From positions 22,010,278 to 22,074,277 of the forward strand of contig CM119265.1 in assembly GCA_051294375.1 (NCBI GenBank): DNA of 64,000 nt. The letters are read 5' to 3'. Of the stretch, positions 55,411 to 64,000 are shown piece by piece. The notes below the pieces were generated by a model. It was not told the DNA's origin. It did not search any database and worked only from the letters and a program-made list of their open reading frames with translations. The position numbers and the translations under genes are program-made. The stretch comes from Paraspadella gotoi. Lineage: Eukaryota > Chaetognatha. How positions within the stretch are numbered: the stretch's first letter is position 1; every line of letters begins with the position of its first letter.

Positions 55411-58400
55411 ATGATTTTGGATCTAAAATCCGCGTTTGTCCGAATTTGCGATTTATTTAACAGCGACGAAGAGCACAAAAACTGGTAACGTCGAAACTGA
55501 GTGAATATTACAAGTCGCTCGATGCTATAAATGAAATTTTTTAATGCAGGCTTATTTACGTCGAAGAAGAAAGAAGCCGCATCATCATCGAACGTGTTAG
55601 CGGCGTGGGAGAATGCGTCGAGTATGACGTGAAAGAAGAGCCAATCTTTGATACGCCTCTCTCCGATTCTCGGGTATTAATGCGATCGAGACTACATAAT
55701 TACTTTTTACTAGTTTTATGTAGCCGACTCGCGTTGTAGGAACTTACGGCTTACGACGATGGAAATTGGTTGCCCGAGTCGGAAATATGCGACGCGACCG
55801 AGGGAGACAACGACGAAGTCACCGCTTTCATAACCCAATGCCTTCATCCCTCGGAGAATGTCGCTGCGGGAGATTTAATTAGGGACTCTGGTAGGTGTCA
55901 TTTTTTAACTGAAACCAGCAATGTGGTCTCCGCCATACTTAAAGTACTTCTCTTTTCTAGACGATATTTCGCTATTATCATCTAAACCAACGACACGAAG
56001 CAGCACAAACAAAGATGCGGTATATTTTCTTTTTTTGGGCCTGGTGTCCGACGTTTGCCTTGAGAATAAAAATGTGTATTTTTTTAAATTTAGAAATTCA
56101 AATTGCGCGAAGGGAAGTACGTGTGCTTAAGTTGCGGGATCTCATTTCCGAGATCGAAGTTGGCGCGAAAGCACGTCTTCGAAGGCAATTGCGACAAACC
56201 CCGAGACTGTACAGTTTGCTCCCAATCTTTTCCTAATACGGCATCTATGCTGGAACATATGAAGCTGCAACATTCCAGTCATGACGGGAGAGATATTGAG
56301 TAAGCATTGAACGTTCAAATTTTTTTTTTGTCAAACTACTACTAATTATTTTTTAACGTTTACTAGATTGCCTGGAAACTCGGAGAACATTCCGATGGAT
56401 TCGATCGGTATTCAGGAAATGGAAAGTGACGATTCGGACGAAGCGGAAGAATCATTTCAAAATCCTGGTACAGTTCTTGAAGTGAATAATCATAAATAAC
56501 TAATAAATATATTCTTAACTGCTTCAGAATATTTACGATTGGTTAATAACCAATGGTTATCTATGTTTTTTTAGAAAACGATGACTCGAAAGCTGCATCG
56601 AAAGAGGTTTGCCTATTTTGCGGTACGTTCTCTGAACTCATTTCTCCTAAATAATTACTTTATTATTATTATTCGGTTTATTATTTAATTTTTCGATTAT
56701 TAGGAAAAACGTTATCATGTTCGCGGGCTCTCAAACGTCACGTTGACAGTAAGCATTTGGGCCAGGGAAAGATGTTTGCTTGCCCCGTTTGCGGTAAAGA
56801 TTACAAGTGCAAAACAAAAATGAGAGATCATTTGCAGAGGGAACACCCGGAAAGTTCTCAAGCCAACAAAGCATACTCTTGTCCAATTTGGTGAGGTTAC
56901 TTAATGCCTTCTGTAGGTTAGCATGAATTCGATTTAAATAATTTTCGTTTTACAGTGGTAAAGAATTCAAAGCAAGCCTGAAGATGAAAGAACATTTGAA
57001 TCGGATTCACGCCAATGCTTCGAAGACATGCAGTATTTGTAACAAGGTATTGTCGGCTCTCTTTCTACTTCATTCTCTCATATCTATTACCGTTTTTATA
57101 TAACAGTTTTGTCCTCCTCTCAGACTTTCAAGCAAATATATTCGCTCGAGTATCATATGGATATCGTTCACTCCGACGCTCCCAATCCCTTCGCAGACGG
57201 TGCAGCATTGGCCCAATTTTATTACGCGCTTCATTAAATACTCTACTAATACTTTAATCCTTTGGTACTTATATTGATTTTTTTGCCATGTTTACATCAG
57301 GCGAGAGTCACTTGTGCGACTACTGCGGGGCGAGCTTTTCCACGAAGGGAAGTTTAAATCAACATCGTTACACGCGACACGTTGAAGCTGATAAGCATAA
57401 GGAAAGGAAAAGGAAAAAAAAAGTTGAGGCGGCGGAACAACGGAAACTCGGTAAGGGCAGTCTGATCTTTCTTAAAATTGTAACTATGGGTGTTTCACTC
57501 TATTTACATAGACCATCTCCACTTCTCCATTTTTTTAAAAATTTTATTAGGTCAAGTCAAAAAAACCAATAAACCAAAGGAGAAACGGGAATTCGTGTGC
57601 GGAATTTGCGGGAAGGTTTTCACCAGTCACAACTGTATGTTAAAGCAACACATCGCCATCGTTCACGAGGGCAAGCGATTTCCTTGTGAGTGAAAATTTT
57701 AAAATTCGAACTTAACTCAGGGGATGGATCGTGTCAACGTTTTTAATCGTTCTTTGTGACTCAGGTGAAATTTGTGGAGCGGAATTCACAACTCCGGACA
57801 AAAAACGAGTCCACATCGGTAACATCCATAGGGGCATCAAGCACAAATGCGAATATTGTGGAAAAGATTTTACACTAAAAGATTCTCTGAAGACTCACAT
57901 CAACGCCGTTCACAAAAAAATCAAGCATCGATGTGAAATCTGTTCTCAAGGTAGAAATTTGTTGCATGGCATCATAATTAACTCAGTTTTTAAATTTTGT
58001 ATTTTTGTTCAGAGTTTTCGATCATTCAAGATTTGCGGCAGCACATAAAAGCTGTTCATCAGGGAATCAAATCTAAGTGCGAATATTGCGGGAAGGTGAG
58101 AGAAAATTTAATTAGGGCTTTTTTTAGGATCAAATATATGAAAAATTGCAAGATTACTTGTTTTACTATATTAGACTTTAAAATTTTATATTAAAATTTT
58201 AAAAATAAATATAAAAATTCAATAAATTTCACTCTATATTTTATTTATTTATATTTATATTTTTTTCAAACCAAATTTATTTTTATCTTAGGATTTTAAC
58301 CGACCTCAGGAAATGAAGAGGCATCAAAGAAAAGTTCATCAGGTAAGTTGTTTTTTTTAGAGAGAGAGAGAGAGTGAAAGTCTAAGTCTACATATCATCT

Positions 58401-58570
58401 AATTTTGTCTGACGATTTTGATAATTTAAATCGTCACTAAATTTTTTTAGGATCAAATGATAATGAACGTTGTTGGACCTAAGATAGAGATTCCCATCGC
58501 TACGCAGCATGTGATATTAACGGCCTCTGCTGATGGCCAAACTATAACTCAAACTATCACTTCCCTGTAA
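55411..58570 (+). CDS. Multi-C2H2 zinc finger protein (about 12 fingers)
   Basis: Sixteen exons give 613 aa: 55411-55484, 55550-55673, 55740-55890, 55961-56019, 56094-56299, 56367-56467, 56575-56622, 56704-56890, 56956-57046, 57124-57199, 57301-57450, 57551-57685, 57765-57950, 58013-58095, 58292-58342, 58451-58570. It is a probable nuclear DNA-binding protein. Acidic N-terminal residues 1-145 are followed by one degenerate and eleven canonical C2H2 fingers, such as CPVCGKDYKCKTKMRDHLQR and CEYCGKDFTLKDSLKTHINA. Several introns fall inside the first Cys-x2-Cys of a finger, which is unlike the single large zinc-finger exon of vertebrate KRAB genes. A basic linker (KERKRKKKVEAAEQRK) may be a nuclear signal. 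The C-terminal tail is TI/IT-rich. Target genes and orthology are unknown. Confidence 0.9.
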
Positions 58571-58943
58571 ACAGGGAGGCGCAATTGTGCAGTTCCTTTT
58601 ATTAACCAAATATGAATCTCGAACATCACCACGTGCCGTTTGACGAACGTCTTCACTTCGCCATCGTAAATGATTTTCTTCCTTTTTTTTTGATTGTTTG
58701 TATTTTTTAGTTTAAAGCATTTTTTCGATATTTATTTCGTTTTCAAATACAATCTCTCTTTACATTTCGCCTTTTAACTGTCTCACATTGAATTCTTCCA
58801 TTTCAAGTGCTAATCCTATCTTAACTAATTGTTATCCTAATCGCTGTTATTGATTTTATTTTGAAAAACCAAAATTATCATGTGTACTAATTTTATACAG
58901 GTACAGTTTTTAGTTTTATCTCTTCTCGTTCAAAATAAAGAAA
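58571..58943. other. Spacer after the zinc-finger gene
   Basis: AT-rich, with T runs and an ATTTTATACAG acceptor-like end at 58900 plus TTTTTAG at 58913. No gene seen. Confidence 0.5.
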
Positions 58944-59644
58944 ATGCCTTCTTACAACCCCAACGGCGGCATTAATAAGCGGAAACTCTCTCAAAGGTTT
59001 CAGTGGCAGCGGTTACAACTTGTAGCTCGATCGCCTTTCCTTTCACAAATTATTTTTTTAAACAGGCAACCCTGTCCAACACCCAAATCGAAACTCCGTG
59101 TAACACTGAACAGTGACGCTTTGAAACAAGTTCTTCCCTACCTCGCGAACCTGCGGCGCCGAATCGAGCGGCGCTACGCGAAATCCACGATGCTCGTCAC
59201 GGCGGAATTGGCGACGGCCCTTCGTCAGACGCGAAGGCGTTTAGTCCTGCATCACCAGCGCTTTCTCTATGACGCTACGGAGAGAATCGCGCGCTTTGCA
59301 GTCGCCGATGATCGAATTAAGTGAGATTGTTTTTAGAAAAAAAGTCTAATTGTGTTGGTCTTTTGTGTTGGTTGTTGTTGTTGTTTATGTTGTTTAGACC
59401 GTTAAAGAATGATGTAAATTGTAAAATATGGCTTAGTTAATGAAGGAAAAAACAGCTAATGCGAGAATAAATCCCGGAATTCCCTATTCTAACATTTAAC
59501 TGTTAGAAAAAAGTTCATGGATATTTTATTTTTATTTTATCTTCTGTATATAGGATCTATTTGGAGAATGTCTCGTTCATAGCTAAATACCTGCCCGCCA
59601 ACTTGGAATTAATGGAGAAACATGTCCGGATAATTGACAAGTGA
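58944..59644 (+). CDS. Small helical basic protein, unassigned
   Basis: Exons 58944-58996, 59066-59320 and 59554-59644 join in frame to 132 aa. The protein is basic and mostly helical: RRRIERRYAKSTMLVTAELA, QTRRRLVLHHQRFLYDATER and IYLENVSFIAKYLPANLELM. There is no signal peptide or membrane helix. Codon use is like its neighbours and the splice sites are standard, so it is probably real. I cannot name a family. Confidence 0.6.
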
Positions 59645-59907
59645 ACACGCCAGTTTCTTTTGATTACACTTTAAAATAACGATTTCAGTTTCAGCTTTGA
59701 CAATTTTATGGACCCAGAAATCTAGATCCCACGATTAACTTTTTCATTTACCTAATATATTGTTCAATTCTGTTGATGATTATATAATATCATAATAATC
59801 AACATAATAATAATAATAATAATAAAATATAATAATCTATATATACGTATTTATAGTAAGATATCGATATTGAATGATATTGGTTATGAATGATATTCAT
59901 ATTGTAT

Positions 59908-59920
59908 TAACCCTTTGCAG
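59908..59920 (+). other. Candidate 5' splice acceptor of the NERD-helicase message
   Basis: AACCCTTTGCAG ends at 59920, 18 nt before the start codon and 276 bp after the upstream stop. Confidence 0.45.
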
Positions 59921-59937
59921 CACATAATTTTCCAATC

Positions 59938-62643
59938 ATGTCAGACTTCCACGCGGAATTAGACTCTTTCGAGATCCAGGTTCCCGGCGGCGGAAAAATC
60001 CCGTTTCGTGACGACGACGCCGTCCTGTCCCAAATGCAATCGCACTACGGAAATTGGCGGGAGAGGGGAAAGGTTACCTCGATCCCGCTGGCCAGGATTC
60101 CGCGATTGTTTTTCGGCGACGAATCGATGCCCGACTACTTTCGCCAGAGGTTTCAAGCTCTTCAAAAAGGTGAAGAGGGTGAGATCAAAATCTTCAAAGA
60201 ATTGTTGGGCTTGGCCAATCTGGGTGGCTCGGGAATTCTCGTTTACCCCAACGTCGACGGCAACGGGTTCCGGCACCTCGACGCACAAGTCGAGATCGAC
60301 TTCGTCGTCCTCGTCGCGGACAAGGGGGCGTTCTTAGTCAATGTGAAAAAAGCGCGCGTAGTTGACGAGAAAAAAATTGCCGACGACATGCGGCGTCACT
60401 CGCGCTTCGTCCATCTGGTGGCGACTTACCGTGAATCGGCCGAGGTTCCGATTTACGGTGTCGTGTGCACGCTGGAAAATAGGATGAACGCGAAAAAAAT
60501 CGAGGATAGATCGGGAGAGGGGATTAGAGGGTGTCATGTTTTTCAACCGACAGATTTCGAAGACTTCCCCCACAAGTGGGCGGAAATGGCTTCGAAATTG
60601 CCGGATATCGCCGCGGACGGCGAACAAGAAAAGGCCGTGGACACACTCGCCTCCAGACTCTTCGTCCTCAACATCATGGACGGATCTTTGGCGCAGATTC
60701 ACGAGCGAATCGCGACAGACGACTTCCAGCGGCAGAGGAAGGCACCTAAAGTGTTCAAAGAGTTTACCGAAGAAATGGTAAAGGAGGCCTTGAAGGACGA
60801 TTCCGCGGACGAGGCTCGAACGGAGGAGATGACGAAAGACTTAAAAGATTTGAATATCGGAGAAGTCGGTGCAACAAAAGTTAATAAAAAGAAGAGCATA
60901 ATGTTGTGGTCAAAGCAGCAGTTAGGGATAATCACAAAAATAATGAAGGTTCTTCGCCAGGGGGGCAACCAAGGTTGCCGTCTGGTTATCAAAGGTCCAA
61001 AAGGTTCTGGTAAAACTATGATTTTGACATATATCGCTCGATGGGCCGCGCAGTTGTTCGAGGCGGATAAGCCAAATCAGGTGGTGGTGGCCGACGGGAG
61101 ACAAGGGTCTTCAATTATTTTTTTGGAAAAGTTAAAAAAAACATTTGAGAATACAAAGGTGGGCGTTGTCGACGATGAAAACCAAAAAGGCATGATAAAA
61201 CACTGTCGACTTTTGATGTATGACGAATGCATTGTCCCTAACTTTGAAATTTTGATTGAGCCGAAGAGACAAACTCACTTAATTCTTTTCACGTCCAGGA
61301 ATGATTTTCCTTCAGAAGGTTTGGAGGTTTTCACGCTACAAGAAACTCTTCGCGCGACAGTCGAGATTACGCGCTTCGTCGAGAAGTTCAGGAAGATTCC
61401 GCCATTTTTTCACGAAGTTCCGCTGAACCCTGGACACAATCTTGTATCTTCAGCTCCGACTGTTGATATAGTTTATACTGATTGTGACTCCGATGCAAAG
61501 CACGATGTTTTTGTCGACAAGGCTGTGAATGCCACGTTGGAATTAATAAAAGCAGGGCGGGGATTGAAAGAAATTTTGCTGGCTCCTTACACACACTCGT
61601 TTACCTTAAAGAAGATACTAGATCGTTTGGATGAAGAGCGTGTGGATTATGAGTTTAGAAATCCGACAGAAAAATTAAGTAAATTTAAAAACTTCAAGGA
61701 TGAAAAAGCTGAGAACTTACTCGTTATAGTGTGCACTGGAAATCACGTTGATGGCGCTGAATTTGGTGCTGTTTTGATACTTATTGATTCAACTTTGCCT
61801 TTGTGGTGGGAACAGTTTCTTCATGGTAGTGTCTTTATATCTATGACCCGATCAACCACCTTGTTACGGATAATTTACAATTACGCAGTTAAAGCGCCGC
61901 AAATCAATTATTTCGGTGAAAAAACAGTGAAACATGGAATGTCTTTTTTGGAGGTGTTTCAAACAAAAGAAATAAAAAGGGATGAATTTGAGTCGGTCTT
62001 AGTTGATATAGTGTTTGGTGTTCAATCGAAAGTGGGGCCAGTTTTAATTATTGGCGATATGATATCAAAATCTTTAACCCCCGCTGATCCTCCTAACTTG
62101 TATAAATCGAATATTTTATTCGATTGGTGGTCACTTCCTCGGACTTCCAAGTTAATTGTTTCTTTCAAGAACTTTGATCATAAAGCTCATATTGGAAGTT
62201 TACTTATAACTTCGCTTCAATCTCTTAATAGTTTATCGGCTGTGATTATCTCTACTTTCACCGATACAGCTTTTGAAGTTTGTATGAAAACTATGAATCG
62301 TCACAGCTTATTGTATTCGTTCATTGAAAACCAAATTAATCAAGTTCCTTGCTGCTGGTTATATTCTAAAGATGAGTTTGAAAACTACTTTTATGTAAAA
62401 AGCTCATTAGAATTGTGTTTTGATAGCATGAAAAATTTTTTTTTAACTTATGGTGAAAATAGTAAATCTAAAACTATTAGACTAGATCACGATGAAAAGA
62501 AACAGTCTGAAACATGGCTTGGTCTCAAAAAAAGTGGGAATATATTATTTGACGAAAATTCCTTCAGAGATGCTATTGAAAAGTACAAGAAAAGTTTGAA
62601 ACTAATCAAAATCCAGTACGCTGAACGTATCTTCGGTAATTAG
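59938..62643 (+). CDS. NERD-like domain + superfamily 1 helicase-like ATPase + TPR protein
   Basis: Single open frame of 901 aa. Residues about 76-165 look like a NERD (nuclease-related) domain: KGEEGEIKIFKELLGLANL, VEIDFVVLVADKGAFLVNVK. Asp121 is present, but the Glu of the E-x-K motif is Asn135. From about 320 a helicase core begins: a Q-motif-like WSKQQLGII, Walker A GPKGSGKT at 353-360, Walker B LLMYDE ending at 430, a TLQETLRATVEITRF stretch and a motif VI-like FISMTRSTTLLRII. The last ~40 residues (LKKSGNILFDENSFRDAIEK) form the first half of a TPR array that then stops. The stop follows a donor-like TTCG|GTAATT, so further TPR exons may lie beyond. GC-rich at the 5' end, it becomes AT-rich after about 60,850. 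Biological role unknown. Confidence 0.8.
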   Translation: MSDFHAELDSFEIQVPGGGKIPFRDDDAVLSQMQSHYGNWRERGKVTSIPLARIPRLFFGDESMPDYFRQRFQALQKGEEGEIKIFKELLGLANLGGSGILVYPNVDGNGFRHLDAQVEIDFVVLVADKGAFLVNVKKARVVDEKKIADDMRRHSRFVHLVATYRESAEVPIYGVVCTLENRMNAKKIEDRSGEGIRGCHVFQPTDFEDFPHKWAEMASKLPDIAADGEQEKAVDTLASRLFVLNIMDGSLAQIHERIATDDFQRQRKAPKVFKEFTEEMVKEALKDDSADEARTEEMTKDLKDLNIGEVGATKVNKKKSIMLWSKQQLGIITKIMKVLRQGGNQGCRLVIKGPKGSGKTMILTYIARWAAQLFEADKPNQVVVADGRQGSSIIFLEKLKKTFENTKVGVVDDENQKGMIKHCRLLMYDECIVPNFEILIEPKRQTHLILFTSRNDFPSEGLEVFTLQETLRATVEITRFVEKFRKIPPFFHEVPLNPGHNLVSSAPTVDIVYTDCDSDAKHDVFVDKAVNATLELIKAGRGLKEILLAPYTHSFTLKKILDRLDEERVDYEFRNPTEKLSKFKNFKDEKAENLLVIVCTGNHVDGAEFGAVLILIDSTLPLWWEQFLHGSVFISMTRSTTLLRIIYNYAVKAPQINYFGEKTVKHGMSFLEVFQTKEIKRDEFESVLVDIVFGVQSKVGPVLIIGDMISKSLTPADPPNLYKSNILFDWWSLPRTSKLIVSFKNFDHKAHIGSLLITSLQSLNSLSAVIISTFTDTAFEVCMKTMNRHSLLYSFIENQINQVPCCWLYSKDEFENYFYVKSSLELCFDSMKNFFLTYGENSKSKTIRLDHDEKKQSETWLGLKKSGNILFDENSFRDAIEKYKKSLKLIKIQYAERIFGN

Positions 62644-63640
62644 CTGTATATTTTTAACCTAATTAGCAGTCATATTTAATTTTTAATTAGCCACACGGGC
62701 CTGGATAATAGAGCGTATTGAAAGTCACGTATGAAAATTCTAGTTGTTAATTATGAACAATAGAATGGAGCATTCGAGAAAAAAAATTTGATTTGAGGCA
62801 ATTAACAATAATAATATTATACGAGATGGTATGATTATCAAATACAAAAAGTATTTTGCTAATATTGTTTCGGGAACAGAAAAACAATATAATATTATAT
62901 AATCCTTATAAAAAAAAATTTTAAATAATTTTTTTGAAATTTTTATTAAAGATTCAGAATTTTTATAAAAAGTATATAAATATAAATATATAACTATATA
63001 ATATATAAATATATATATATATAAATATATAACTATAAATATAAAACATGTTATCATAAATTTTTTTATCTTCAGTGTTAAACTTTTTAAAAAATGTTAA
63101 AATTCTTAACTTTTTAATTTTGTAATATTAACTATTATATGATAAATTGTTTTTATCATTTTTCGCAGCTTTAATAACATATATTATAAATTATTTTTTT
63201 TCTGACAAATCTGAAACTTTTTAAAATTAAAAAAAATAATTTTTAAATTTTTTTAGATTTTTTAAGGATATTACTATAACAAAATTTGATTTGTTATTCT
63301 GTTATGCTGAAAAATTTTTTGAAAGGATTTGGTTTTTTTTATTACAAAAAATATTGTTAATTTGTTTCATATTTTCATCACTCCAGCCTAATGAACAACG
63401 TACCACCAGTAAACATTAATATATAAAAAAATAATTTTATATTTTAATTTTCGTATTAGGCTATATTTATATATAGTACTATCCTTAAGAAATGATAAAA
63501 TGTCAATTTTGATATAATATATAAATTAGCAGAAAGTATACTATATTTTAATTTGATATGTGAATAGAATGAGTCGAATGCTTTGATATCATCGCAATCA
63601 ATGAACCTTAATCATCGGCCCCATTTTTTTTTCAGATGGG
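62644..63640. other. Very AT-rich region
   Basis: No coding region seen. It includes the second dispersed-repeat copy (62800-63405) and a TATA-type simple repeat near 62980-63045. It may be an intron of the preceding gene if that gene continues. Confidence 0.5.
62800..63405 (+). repeat. Dispersed repeat, copy 2
   Basis: It shares ordered blocks with 8615-8990 (see that entry): CAATTAACAATAATAA, GGTATGATTATC, TTGTTTCGGGAACAG, TTTTATCATTTTT, AATATTGTTAA, ATTTTCATCACTCCAGCCTA. It is longer than copy 1 because of AT-rich insertions around 62940-63140. Confidence 0.5.
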
Positions 63641-63670
63641 GGAATGGAATTTTTAATTTGGATTCATTCG

Positions 63671-64000
63671 GCATCAATGAATGATTATCATCGCATCAAT
63701 GAATGATTATCATCGCTCAATAATGATCAGATCCATCGAATGATTTATCATCGCATCAATGAATGATTATCATCGCATCAATGAATGATTATCATCGCAT
63801 CAATGAATGATTATCATCGCATCAATGAATGATTATCAATCGCATCAATGAATGATATATCATCGCATCAATGAATGATATCATCGCATCAATGTGATTT
63901 CATCGCATCAATGAATGATTATCATCGCATCAATGAATGATTATCATCGCATCAATGAATGATTATCATCGCATCAATGAAATGGATTATCATCGCATCA
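63671..64000 (+). repeat. 22-bp tandem satellite running off the window
   Basis: The unit ATCGCATCAATGAATGATTATC is repeated about 15 times to the last base. Most copies are identical and a few carry 1-3-base indels (for example near 63715-63740 and 63840-63900). The array continues beyond the window. Homogeneous units with occasional indels may also reflect assembly or read errors. Confidence 0.95.

Noticed and set aside
59938-62643. Bacterial contamination as source of the NERD-helicase gene
   Set aside because: It sits between animal-type sequences, has an upstream splice acceptor and AT-rich eukaryotic flanks, and its codon use grades into the local composition. Ancient transfer remains possible, contamination does not fit.
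63671-64000. CRISPR-like array
   Set aside because: Units are contiguous 22-bp tandem copies without unique spacers, in an animal genome.

Overview
This is a stretch of animal nuclear genome. The genes have spliceosomal introns, mostly 40-200 bp, and encode bilaterian proteins: dyskerin, a mu-class GST, lysosomal beta-galactosidase, trans-2-enoyl-CoA reductase, TAF3, myosin regulatory light chain, an NR5B/Hr39-type nuclear receptor, a prosaposin, sphingosine-1-phosphate lyase and others. The NR5B receptor points to a bilaterian. I cannot name the species or phylum. The genome looks compact, with AT-rich introns and spacers and GC-rich exons. All exon joins below were made by hand from GT/GC...AG signals and reading-frame continuity. 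Apart from uncertain 5' ends, nearly every join keeps a long conserved frame.

Layout: 1-1792 spacer; 1793-8560 dyskerin, GST, GLB1 and TECR (three of the four intronless); 9493-16661 TAF3, an orphan RRM protein and myosin regulatory light chain in a tight row; 16662-20957 repeat-rich spacer with a possible tiny gene; 20958-27511 a 25-exon NR5B receptor with an antisense tRNA-Lys inside one intron; 29748-31329 a sulfotransferase with a SINE in its first intron; 32658-36075 a gamma-glutamyltransferase homologue that lacks catalytic residues; 36317-38887 the only minus-strand gene, unrecognised; 39731-50806 TMEM143-like, prosaposin, SPATA22, S1P lyase and an ankyrin protein packed head to tail; 51646-62643 a C6orf89-like membrane protein, CCDC117-like, a 12-finger C2H2 protein, a small helical protein and a large intronless NERD plus SF1-helicase plus TPR protein; 62644-64000 AT-rich DNA ending in a 22-bp tandem array.

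The most striking global feature is that almost every start codon is preceded, typically by 6-110 nt, by a pyrimidine tract ending in AG with no recognisable upstream exon. Twenty of 21 firm genes lie on the plus strand, several with only 100-375 bp between coding regions. This is the pattern of spliced-leader trans-splicing with operon-like transcription. It is an inference, because no leader RNA gene was found in the window.

Functionally the neighbours are mixed housekeeping genes. One loose theme is lysosome and sphingolipid metabolism: prosaposin and S1P lyase sit in one cluster with only SPATA22 between them, and a beta-galactosidase lies elsewhere in the window. The best candidates for new biology are the NERD-helicase-TPR protein, the catalytically dead GGT homologue and the probable polycistronic organisation.
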